A stretch of 64,000 bases of DNA. Source: Syntrophaceae bacterium UBA6087. Its GTDB lineage: Bacteria > Desulfobacterota > Desulfomonilia > UBA1062. The translations under genes were made by a program, and so were the position numbers. Under the pieces are notes generated by a model that worked only from the letters and a program-made list of their open reading frames with translations, was not told where the DNA came from and did no database searches. Location of the stretch: the NCBI GenBank assembly GCA_002448235.1, contig DIXF01000002.1, positions 248,001 through 312,000 on the forward strand, read 5' to 3'. The stretch's first letter is position 1, and each line of letters begins with the position of its first letter. This document shows positions 34,690 to 42,154 of this stretch, piece by piece.

Positions 34690-36091
34690 TTTTGGCCTCA
34701 TCGATAGACCCGATCATATAAAGCGAGCTTTCCGGATATGAATCGAATTCTCCGTTCATGATTTTTTCACAGCCGTCAATGGTCTCCTCGAGCAGGACCG
34801 ACTTCCCCTTGTATCCGGTAAACTGCTCCGTGACCACGAACGGCTGGGTGAGGAAGCGCTCCAGTCTCCGTGCACGGCGAACTGTTTCCCGGTCTTCCCG
34901 CGAGAGTTCCTCGATGCCCAGCATGGCAATGATATCTTTGAGGTCTTCATAGGTGGCAAAATAATTGATAACTTCCTGGGCAACCTGGTAGTGGCGCTTC
35001 CCGACGACAAGGGGCACAAGCATCTTGGATCCGGACTGCAGGGGGTCTATGGCCGGGTAAAGGCCTTCGCTTGCCCTTCTGCGCGACAGAACAATGGATG
35101 CGGAGAGGTGACCGAAAACATGCTCGGCTGACGGATCGGTAAAATCGTCTGCAGGGACATAAACTGCCTGCACGGATGTTATCGAAGCCTGTTTCGTGCT
35201 TGCTATCCTTTCTTCCAGGTCAGCGAGCTCGCTCGCTAAGCTCGGCTGGTATCCAAGCCGGGAGGGTATCTGTCCGAGCAGGCCAGATATTTCCGCGCCT
35301 GCCTGGATGAATCGGAAAATATTATCGATGAGCAAAAGGACATCCTGCCCGAGATCGTCTCTGAAATACTCCGCCATGGTCAATGCCGCATGGCCTATCC
35401 GGAACCTCACCCCGGGAGGCTCATTCATCTGGCCGAAAACCATCAGAGTATTCTTGAGGACGTCCGCTTCTTTCAACTCCCGGTAAAGCTCCTCACCCTC
35501 CCGTGTACGCTCTCCTATGCCGCAGAATATGCTTACTCCCTTGTACCGCTTGACCATATTCTCGATCATTTCCATGATAAGGACGGTCTTGCCGACGCCT
35601 GCGCCGCCAAAAAGGCCGCTCTTTCCACCCAGTTCAAGGGGGGCGATCAGGTCCAGGATTTTTATGCCTGTCACGAATATTTCCGATTTTGCAGACTGCC
35701 TGCTCAACGGCACTCCTTGACGGTGGATCGATCGTCTGGGGAGATTTGCGGGAAGGGCTTCTTTTCTGTCGATCGGCTCACCGAAAACATTGAAAACCCT
35801 GCCAAGAAGCTCTTTGCCTACCGGGACGGTTATGGATTCCCCCGTGTCCTCGATAACTGCTCCCCGCTCAAGTCCGGCAGTGGGGGTAAGTGCGATTCCG
35901 CGTATACGTTCGTGGTCGATATGTTCCAGCACCTCTATGAAGATTTCTTCTCTGCCCGTTGCTTTGAGCAGATTATAGATAGGCGGAGGACCCTGGGGAA
36001 AGTATGCATCGACTATGCTGCTTCGTACCGTAAGGACCGTTCCTGTCCCGTTCCGGCTTCTCTTGACCGCGGAAGAAAGATCCTTTGCCAT
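34679..36091 (-). CDS. atpD: N-type F-ATPase beta subunit
   Basis: A 470-aa catalytic F1 subunit. Walker A GGAGVGKT, catalytic Glu in GIGERTREGEELY, QDVLLLIDNIFRF (Walker B), and the DELSD-type region replaced by AMLGIEELSREDRE. First gene of the nine-gene operon beta-epsilon-Q-R-a-c-b-alpha-gamma, the exact order described for N-ATPases. ATG 36089-36091 has GAGGG upstream; in-frame ATG at 36139 is less supported. Cells with N-ATPase usually also have a standard F-ATPase at another locus, which I cannot check here. Confidence 0.94.
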   Translation of the reverse strand: MAKDLSSAVKRSRNGTGTVLTVRSSIVDAYFPQGPPPIYNLLKATGREEIFIEVLEHIDHERIRGIALTPTAGLERGAVIEDTGESITVPVGKELLGRVFNVFGEPIDRKEALPANLPRRSIHRQGVPLSRQSAKSEIFVTGIKILDLIAPLELGGKSGLFGGAGVGKTVLIMEMIENMVKRYKGVSIFCGIGERTREGEELYRELKEADVLKNTLMVFGQMNEPPGVRFRIGHAALTMAEYFRDDLGQDVLLLIDNIFRFIQAGAEISGLLGQIPSRLGYQPSLASELADLEERIASTKQASITSVQAVYVPADDFTDPSAEHVFGHLSASIVLSRRRASEGLYPAIDPLQSGSKMLVPLVVGKRHYQVAQEVINYFATYEDLKDIIAMLGIEELSREDRETVRRARRLERFLTQPFVVTEQFTGYKGKSVLLEETIDGCEKIMNGEFDSYPESSLYMIGSIDEAKNES

Positions 36092-36720
36092 ACTGTTTCC
36101 CTCGTTTACCGTGCCGGTACATGAAGATTTCCCTTGCAAAGGCAGTTAACGATAAAGCCGTTGATGTCGCGAAAGGACTCCATAAAGAGAACCTGTCCTT
36201 AAATTCATGAATAGGGCTGTTTGCCACATTCTCAATCCTTTTTTTGCCCGGGAGCAGGAGTCCGATCGCGAAGGTGCAGACGGTATTTTTAAGGTAAAGC
36301 TGTCTCAGGGCTCGTACTTTTCTGGAATGCTTCTCGCCCTGCAGGTTTGAGTGTGGACCTGTTATTGGGCAGCTTTAAAGAAGATGTATTGCTAATGATC
36401 ATATTCGGGAGTATTATTGAGCAAGTACATGACGTGACTGCATTATAGAAAGCAAAGTTGACAGGCCTACATCAATAATGATAGAAAACATGAAGTAACG
36501 CATTCAACAAGGCAATATAATAATATAGCTACCTAAGATCTACTTATAAAATAATGCAGATATACTTGCAATTAATCTATATATATTGCATGTAAGCTGG
36601 CATAAGTCATTCCTGCAGACCGTCTAAACCCTCTCGGAAGGGAATTCAACCTGATGTACAGCTCCGATTGAACTCCCTCCCGGAGAGGATCTGAAGTCTT
36701 CAGAGGGATTATCCCAGGCC
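36092..36720. other. AT-rich intergenic region before the N-ATPase operon
   Basis: About 630 nt without a gene. Minus-strand TATAAT at 36442-36447 may be the -10 of the ATPase operon promoter, but its -35 is poor and it would leave a leader of about 350 nt. The stretch 36500-36600 is very AT-rich. A long imperfect inverted repeat (36630-36688, arms CCTCTC.../...GAGAGG) and a CTGAAG-T-CTTCAG palindrome (36691-36703) lie just after the sigma-factor gene and may end its transcript. Confidence 0.5.
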
Positions 36721-37488
36721 TTATTGCCCAGCCAGCCTGCAGGTCTTATCGCCGTTTCCTCCGGATCTCAAGTCATCGGAGCTCATCATGGTAATATCCT
36801 GGTCCTGTAGGAATTGTTTCATTTTCTGCAGTGATCTTACCTGGAGCTGTCTCACCCGCTCCTGGCTCAAACCGAGCTGCGACCCTATTTCCATGAGGGT
36901 GACCGGCGGGTCTGAATAAAAGCGTTTCAGGATAATGAACAGCTCCCTCCTCGTCAGCATGGTAAATCCCTGCTGAAAGAGAAAAGATACCTGCCGGGAT
37001 ATTTCTCTTCCGGAATAAAGCGATTCCAGATCAAAATCATCGGTCAGGTAATCAACCCACCGGTCGGTTTCACTCGGGTCGCCGGCTATGGTTTCGTCCA
37101 GGGAAAGAAGATCTTTTGTATGCCGCAAGGTCCCTGTGCGGATCTTGCTGCTCTTACGGATAAAATCCTTTATGGATGCTTCGATCCACCATACCGCATA
37201 ATAAATGAAGTGTACGCCACGATCGGGATCGAAACGGGTAAGGGCTTTCATAAGGCCCAGGTTTCCTTCTTGGACTATTTCCAGGTAGTTGTGGCCGCTA
37301 TTGAAATATTTCTGGCTAACCTTTACGACGAACCGTAAGTTAGCATGGATTATCTTTTGGCCCGCGAAGACGTCTCCCTGCTGGTACTCCTTTGCCAGCT
37401 TGTACTCCTCTTCGGGTGTTAAGAGAGGGTATCTCCTGATTTTTCTTAAATACAACTGCAATTCTGAATAGTCATGTCTGTTTGCCAT
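36721..37488 (-). CDS. Sigma-32 (RpoH)-like sigma factor lacking region 3
   Basis: A 255-aa sigma-70 family factor. Region 1.2/2.1 (LQLYLRKIRRYPLLTPEEEYKLAKEY), 2.2 (NLRFVVKVSQKYFNSG, EIVQEGNLGLMKALTRFDPDRG), 2.3-2.4 (YYAVWWIEASIKDFIRKSSKIRTGT) and region 4 with its helix-turn-helix (LMEIGSQLGLSQERVRQLQVRSLQKM). RpoH has about 80 more residues between 2 and 4; region 3 is missing or strongly shortened here. It starts inside the LonB-like gene (17-nt overlap), so both are probably made together. The AAAGGTAAAGG ribosome site precedes ATG 37486-37488. Confidence 0.85.
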   Translation of the reverse strand: MANRHDYSELQLYLRKIRRYPLLTPEEEYKLAKEYQQGDVFAGQKIIHANLRFVVKVSQKYFNSGHNYLEIVQEGNLGLMKALTRFDPDRGVHFIYYAVWWIEASIKDFIRKSSKIRTGTLRHTKDLLSLDETIAGDPSETDRWVDYLTDDFDLESLYSGREISRQVSFLFQQGFTMLTRRELFIILKRFYSDPPVTLMEIGSQLGLSQERVRQLQVRSLQKMKQFLQDQDITMMSSDDLRSGGNGDKTCRLAGQ

Positions 37489-39217
37489 ATACCTTTACCT
37501 TTCCTGAAAGTAGCTTTACTGATTCTATGATTTCTTCCGGTTGATGAAGTTTACTGTCTGCCTTATAGCGCCTGATTGTCCGTCTGCCCGATATAACCGT
37601 TTCGATGAGATTGGCGGTCTCCGGGTAGGTCTCTTTTAATGCCTTTTCTATATGCTCAGCGGTAACCATTCTGGTTTCCGAATAATCCTGGGCCCGTTCG
37701 ATTACGAGCAGCAGCTTCATAAGATGGCTTTCGAAGTCTCCCTTCATGAATTGCGGATGACTGCAGAGAGAAACGATTGCCTGCCGTGCGGATATATGGA
37801 AATACTTCCTGCTGCTGATGGTACGCATATTATCAAATGACGTTTCCTTCGGCAGCCGCCGGCCCGACGCCGGCACCTTACTTCCGATGGGTCTCCCGAC
37901 GAGGGAACAAAAATCCGGATCTACAAACGAAAGTATGGAATACGCGCACGTGCTTCCGCTAATTACAATGGTCGCATTGAAGGGTATTGCTTCGGCATTC
38001 GGGCTTCCGGTAGCAAAAAAGCTCCCATGCGGAACAGCAGGCATGAAAGAGATCTCTTTTTGAGAAACAGTACTTTTCAACATTTCCCAGAGGTGGAACC
38101 GGCGAAGGATCCAGGAAGCCTCGAACACGAGAATCCCCCCGTTTGCTCGGTGCAGATCTCCGGCCTTTATCTGGGTAAAATCTATCCGGGATAGGGGGAG
38201 GGATCTGTGAGTATTATTGAAACACCCAAACAAGTCTTCGCACCCTGCGTTCCGGACGAAAACAAGAGGGCGGCGTTTTGTGTCTGCCCTGCTGACAAGG
38301 ACATTGACCGTGTAAGGTGAGTAAAGATCCTGATGTGAGGTATACCGCTCGGTGTTCACCGGAGCACCGGGAGAGTCTTCTTCAGTGGGTAAGGTGAAGA
38401 TGTGCAGATTGTTGAGGATGTCTTCCTCTACATCTTCCAGATACACAAGCACCTTCGGCAAACGCCGATATTTTTTCCTGATTCTGGCCATCAGTGGGTG
38501 AATCGCTTCCCGTGCATGCTCTCTCGTCAGTGCATCGAGCTCTTCGGTGCACCGTTTTTTGAGTAGCCTTACCCGGTCGCGTATGATCCGGTAATCTACC
38601 GGCTGCGGTTGATCGAAAATCGCAACAGCACTGGTAGCGGCGGGTATCGTGCCTACCCCGGAAAACGCTATGACCGGATCGGCAAAGTTTTCTTCCGGGG
38701 TTTTAGATCCCTGTAAGACATGGTTGTGAAGACGTCTCTTGAGGCTCTTATAGAGAGGTCTGACCGTGGACTGCTCCTGCTGGTCATAGTACTCCTTGAG
38801 TTGCCCAAGCTTTTTCTGGAAACTGTCGGAAACCAGGATACCGCGGAGGCGCTGCCGTATTTCGTCGATAAGATGTTCCATATCGGAACGGAACTGCATC
38901 CCTCTTCCTGAAGGAAGATCAATAACTCTTGGCCGTGATTCTACCTGGAAGTTATGGACACAGCACAAATCGCAGGGTTGTGGGAGAGATCGTCCCATAT
39001 GATTCAAATGCCGGATGAATTCCCTGCTGCCGTATGAATGATCCTCTGAAGAGAGGAGGAAGAGAAAATCCGTCCCCTTCTCAACAGGGATCGCCCATCT
39101 CTGTGCAAAGGACCAAATCGGGTTTTTAGCCAACTTTCCAAAAAGATCGTACATTATTCCTTGCAACGTATTTTTCCCCTTAAATATTTGCTTCCGAGCC
39201 TGGTGACCGTCTTTCAT
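37472..39217 (-). CDS. Degenerate LonB-like (AAA_32 type) protein without P-loop or protease domain
   Basis: About 581 aa. Segments match the LonB/YcbZ AAA_32 family: CCVHNFQVESRPRVIDLPSGRGMQF after the nucleotide site, a coiled middle part, PLVFVRNAGCEDLFGCFNN and LHRANGGILVFEASWILR (Walker B-like region), and AEHIEKALKETYPETANLIETV (lid). Where the family has its GxxGxGR[ST] P-loop this protein reads SSEDHSYGSREF, so ATP binding is probably lost. The C-terminal Lon S16 protease domain, with its Ser-Lys dyad, is absent; the protein ends after the lid, and the sigma factor gene begins. The start is uncertain: ATG 39217 or 39154, or TTG 39253. Possible role: regulator or anti-sigma-like partner of the sigma factor (inference). 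Confidence 0.7.
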   Translation of the reverse strand: MKDGHQARKQIFKGKNTLQGIMYDLFGKLAKNPIWSFAQRWAIPVEKGTDFLFLLSSEDHSYGSREFIRHLNHMGRSLPQPCDLCCVHNFQVESRPRVIDLPSGRGMQFRSDMEHLIDEIRQRLRGILVSDSFQKKLGQLKEYYDQQEQSTVRPLYKSLKRRLHNHVLQGSKTPEENFADPVIAFSGVGTIPAATSAVAIFDQPQPVDYRIIRDRVRLLKKRCTEELDALTREHAREAIHPLMARIRKKYRRLPKVLVYLEDVEEDILNNLHIFTLPTEEDSPGAPVNTERYTSHQDLYSPYTVNVLVSRADTKRRPLVFVRNAGCEDLFGCFNNTHRSLPLSRIDFTQIKAGDLHRANGGILVFEASWILRRFHLWEMLKSTVSQKEISFMPAVPHGSFFATGSPNAEAIPFNATIVISGSTCAYSILSFVDPDFCSLVGRPIGSKVPASGRRLPKETSFDNMRTISSRKYFHISARQAIVSLCSHPQFMKGDFESHLMKLLLVIERAQDYSETRMVTAEHIEKALKETYPETANLIETVISGRRTIRRYKADSKLHQPEEIIESVKLLSGKVKVYGKQT

Positions 39218-39291
39218 GCGGGTTGCCAATTGTGGTTTCAGGTAGCTACCCAAAATGCAGAGTGGCTTGAAGCACTGAACATCTTCATCTT

Positions 39292-39306
39292 ATGAGATCT
39301 TCTCAT
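39292..39306. repeat. Short palindrome upstream of the LonB-like gene
   Basis: ATGAGA-TCT-TCTCAT, about 75 nt before the ATG at 39217; a candidate operator or hairpin in the 280-nt spacer. Confidence 0.3.
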
Positions 39307-39495
39307 GCGTACCCTTGTTGTCCATTTCTTTAGTAAAGGCCGGGCAACGCGCCGGCTTGTATCGTTCCTTTTTTTATCAGGTACTTGAAGAAACTCTCCA
39401 CTATGCGCCATATAATTTCTCTCATTCCCATGCTGCTAATGAAGGGTGAGAAGGCTTTAGGGGCCTCATGGAGCATCGCCGTCTTAATGATCAAA

Positions 39496-39762
39496 TCAGT
39501 CGAACAATTCAGGAAAGCTCTCCCTTACGTCGCGAGGGTGTTTGAATCTGATCCGACCATGTAAAAACATGCTGGAGATCTTTTTTGCGATAAGCCTGTC
39601 CTGAGCGGGAATGTATTTCCCCTGGACAGATTCGGAAAAGCGAGAGCCTTTCGTATTGTCAATGCTCTCGCCTATTGCCTCCATGAGGTCATAGAGGGTG
39701 GTGGTGATTTCTACTTTTCTGCTCCTCGATCCTACTGAACTATAACCACTATGTATGCTCAT
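39496..39762 (-). CDS. Unknown small protein, 88 aa
   Basis: No family recognised. The start ATG 39760-39762 has a perfect AGGAGG 7 nt upstream, strong support for a real gene; the longer frame from 39804 is not needed. The protein is charged and soluble, with an N-terminal Ser/Arg-rich part (SSVGSRSRKVE), a helix (TLYDLMEAIGESIDN) and a C-terminal KHPRDVRESFPELF. Preceded by a sigma-54-like element (39847-39862). In a regulator cluster such small proteins often act as adaptor or anti-factor, but nothing in the sequence shows that. Confidence 0.65.
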   Translation of the reverse strand: MSIHSGYSSVGSRSRKVEITTTLYDLMEAIGESIDNTKGSRFSESVQGKYIPAQDRLIAKKISSMFLHGRIRFKHPRDVRESFPELFD

Positions 39763-40216
39763 AGTAAATCCTCCTATTGTCTCTGTTGAGGTTCGGGCAT
39801 TCATCTTCTTCAGTACGGATGAAGCCCGTGCGTCACAGCCTCTTTATTCAAATGGTGTGCCGTTGTTGTGAAACTGAAATAAATCACATAAATTCATTCA
39901 GGTAAGAAATTGGGCTCTGAAACACAGTTCTCCTGTGCACCGATTGCTGTCCTGTGAAGCGGGATAAGTCCTCTCTGATGAGATTCTCACTCGTGAAGAT
40001 ATAAATTCAGGCGAAATCCCGACGCGTTATGTCCATCGATCACGCCGGACATTACATTTCTATGATTAGCTATACCTATTAGCCTGCTCCTCCGGTGCCA
40101 TGAAAAAAGAATCACTCCCCGGCATTATGACCGGCGGGATAGAGCAGGTTCCTGCCCGGCATCGGATTAACCTTTACGGCCGTTCTTGGAAGGACTGTTT
40201 TTCAAGGAAGTACTGG
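39763..40216. other. Gene-free stretch with candidate sigma-54 site
   Basis: 454 nt. Apart from the CGGCAC/TTTGAA element (39847-39862) it holds a second GG-N10-GC candidate on the minus strand (about 40086-40100, TGGCACCGGAGGAGC) and several short A/T runs. No gene seen. Confidence 0.5.
39847..39862 (-). promoter_or_regulatory. Candidate sigma-54 promoter for the 88-aa gene
   Basis: CGGCACACCATTTGAA on the minus strand: -24 CGGCAC and -12 TTGAA against TGGCACG-N4-TTGCA. The -12 C is missing, so strength is uncertain. It lies 85 nt before the ATG. Confidence 0.35.
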
Positions 40217-40459
40217 TTACATATGCCTTGAGAGGTCATGTTTATGGAGCAGTGCGTATAATCGGGAGCGCGACAACCCGGATATCCTGCAGGCATTCGA
40301 TACATCGCCAGAGGTGCATTTCATCAGTTCCACGAGATAGAAGCGCTCTACCTCTGTAATGTACCGGTTACGGATCGAGCGCAGCCGAGGAAGATCGGGC
40401 GACGGCGACCGGTTCATTTTTATGAGGATCTGAGTGAATGACGGTTTCTGAATATCCAT
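40217..40459 (-). CDS. Stand-alone Fis-type HTH protein
   Basis: An 80-aa protein that consists of a Fis/NtrC-type DNA-binding domain (YLVELMKCTSGDVSNACRISGLSRSRLYALLHKHDLS). It closely resembles the C-terminal end of the NtrC-like regulator encoded just upstream (LKELLRQAKSDIKTACRVSGLSRSRLYALLKKYEIS), including GLSRSRLYALL, so it probably arose by partial duplication. It has no REC or AAA+ domain. Start ATG 40459 or the internal ATG 40417 (MNRSPSPDLP) is possible; neither has a good ribosome site. Confidence 0.8.
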   Translation of the reverse strand: MDIQKPSFTQILIKMNRSPSPDLPRLRSIRNRYITEVERFYLVELMKCTSGDVSNACRISGLSRSRLYALLHKHDLSRHM

Positions 40460-40472
40460 ACGGCACAGTTAT

Positions 40473-40488
40473 AACAAGGTATATGCCA
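40473..40488 (-). promoter_or_regulatory. Candidate sigma-54 promoter for the Fis-like gene
   Basis: Minus strand TGGCATATACCTTGTT: good -24 TGGCA and -12 TTG, but T in place of the -12 C. Transcription would start near 40463, which would favour the start codon at 40417. Confidence 0.4.
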
Positions 40489-40540
40489 ACATGATCGAAC
40501 TGAATAGAAACAAAAACCATAAAAATTATGAATTCAGCAG

Positions 40541-40566
40541 GTTAGAAGCATAAAAACCCTTCTAAC
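40541..40566. terminator. Hairpin after the NtrC-like gene
   Basis: GTTAGAAG / CTTCTAAC (8 bp, extended by AGCAG/CTGCT with a bulge) in the 269-nt spacer. On the minus strand TTTTTA lies in the loop, not after the stem, so only a terminator-like element. Confidence 0.3.
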
Positions 40567-40728
40567 TGCTATGAATGAATAGAAAGTCGCCTCTCACTGG
40601 ATTTCCTGAATGCGAATACCGGGGAAAGGAGAGTCCACTGGGAGAGAGACGATCTGCCGTCCAAACATGACTGTCCGGAGGAATCCTGTTTTTTAATAAA
40701 AATGGACGCTGAGAAGGAAACAGGCCGA

Positions 40729-42132
40729 TCAGGAGATCTCGTACTTTTTCAGCAGGGCATATAAGCGCGAGCGGGAGAGTCCGGAGACCCTGCAGGCGGT
40801 CTTGATATCGGATTTTGCCTGTCGCAGAAGCTCTTTAAGGTACTGCTCCTCGATCTCGCTTACTGCCTCTTCGCGGACATCTTTGAGGCTTGGCAGACTG
40901 TTGTCCCCCGACACAACGATTGTTTCTGGTTGGACCTGCTTTTTAGCAGCGGCAGCCCGCTTGACATGGACATGTATATGATAGGGAAGGTGCTTTGGCA
41001 CGAGGATCGGGCTGTCATGAGCTACAGCAAGTGCGCTCTCGAGGGCATGTATGATCTCCCGGACGTTGCCCGGCCATGAGTACTGCAGAAGGATGTCGCG
41101 GAAGGCGGCACTGACACGCTTGGGCTTTATCCCGTATTTTTTGCTGTGCCGCTTGAGGTAATGATTTGTCAGCTCCTGGATGTCTTCGGGGCGCTCTCTC
41201 AGTGGAGGCAGATCGATACTGATGGACCTGAGCCTGAAGAGGAGATCCTTCCTGAATCTCTTGCTCTGAACCACATCATCCAGATTGCGATTCGTAGCGG
41301 AAATGACACGGAAATCGCTCTCCACCTCGCTCGATTTTCCTATGGGCCGGAAACGCCCTTCCTGCAGGACGCGCAGGAACTTTTTCTGGACGGAAAGGGG
41401 AAGCTCTCCCACTTCGTCCAGGAACAGTGTCCCTTTATGGGCCTGGCTCACCAGGCCGGGCTGGGCTTTGTCTGCGCCGGTATACGAGCCTTTCTCGTAT
41501 CCGAAGAGAATGCTTTCTACGAGATTGGGTGGCAGGGCCGCACAGTCGACAACCACAAAATCGTTCCCGGCGCGAAGCGAGTGATTGTGTATTGCCCGGG
41601 CAAAAAGCTCCTTGCCGGTGCCCGTCTCTCCGGTAATCAGTACGCTCGCGTCATTGGCGAGTGTCTTGCTCAAGAGCGTCAGGCATTTTTTCATCCCCGG
41701 ACTGTGCCCGATAATCCCTTCCTTTTCGAAATTCAGCACTGCCTGGGGGAGGCAGTTGCTCTCGTGGTAGAGGATCGCATCTTTGAGAAGCTGCGACAGA
41801 TCGTTTTTTGAGAAAGGTTTTTCAATATAATCCCATGCTCCCCGGGAGAGGGCCAGTTCCACTGATTCGGGGTCTCCATAAGCGGTAATGACGATTACCT
41901 CGGGAGATCCGCTGTTCTTGCAAACCTGGGGAAGAATGTCGATGCCGTTTCCGTCCGGCATGCGGACATCGAGGAAGACAACGTCGTATGCCTCTGCCCT
42001 GACCGCATCGAGCCCTTCCTCGAGGGTAAAGGCCTGGTTGCTGTTATATCCCAGGAGGCGCGACACGTTTGCAATGGAGCTGCAAACAAGCTTGTCGTCA
42101 TCGATTACGAGGATCTTTTTACGTTCTTCCAT
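40729..42132 (-). CDS. NtrC-family sigma-54 response regulator
   Basis: A 467-aa response regulator: REC domain (1-120, phospho-acceptor D55 in VVFLDVRMPDG), AAA+ sigma-54 activator domain (about 137-370) with Walker A GETGTGKE, Walker B GTLFLDEVGELP and the sigma-54 loop present as GSYTGA instead of GAFTGA, arginine-finger region RFRKDLLFRL, then a Fis-type HTH (ISGLSRSRLYALL type). It lies 22 nt after the hybrid kinase, its probable partner, and so activates sigma-54 promoters. Confidence 0.95.
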   Translation of the reverse strand: MEERKKILVIDDDKLVCSSIANVSRLLGYNSNQAFTLEEGLDAVRAEAYDVVFLDVRMPDGNGIDILPQVCKNSGSPEVIVITAYGDPESVELALSRGAWDYIEKPFSKNDLSQLLKDAILYHESNCLPQAVLNFEKEGIIGHSPGMKKCLTLLSKTLANDASVLITGETGTGKELFARAIHNHSLRAGNDFVVVDCAALPPNLVESILFGYEKGSYTGADKAQPGLVSQAHKGTLFLDEVGELPLSVQKKFLRVLQEGRFRPIGKSSEVESDFRVISATNRNLDDVVQSKRFRKDLLFRLRSISIDLPPLRERPEDIQELTNHYLKRHSKKYGIKPKRVSAAFRDILLQYSWPGNVREIIHALESALAVAHDSPILVPKHLPYHIHVHVKRAAAAKKQVQPETIVVSGDNSLPSLKDVREEAVSEIEEQYLKELLRQAKSDIKTACRVSGLSRSRLYALLKKYEIS

Positions 42133-42154
42133 GCGAAATTCTCATAAGACTGTT

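Noticed and set aside
37472..39253. Frameshifted or truncated lon pseudogene
   Set aside because: The frame is long without internal stops, overlaps a functional-looking sigma gene in coupled fashion, and lacks remnants of the S16 domain downstream.
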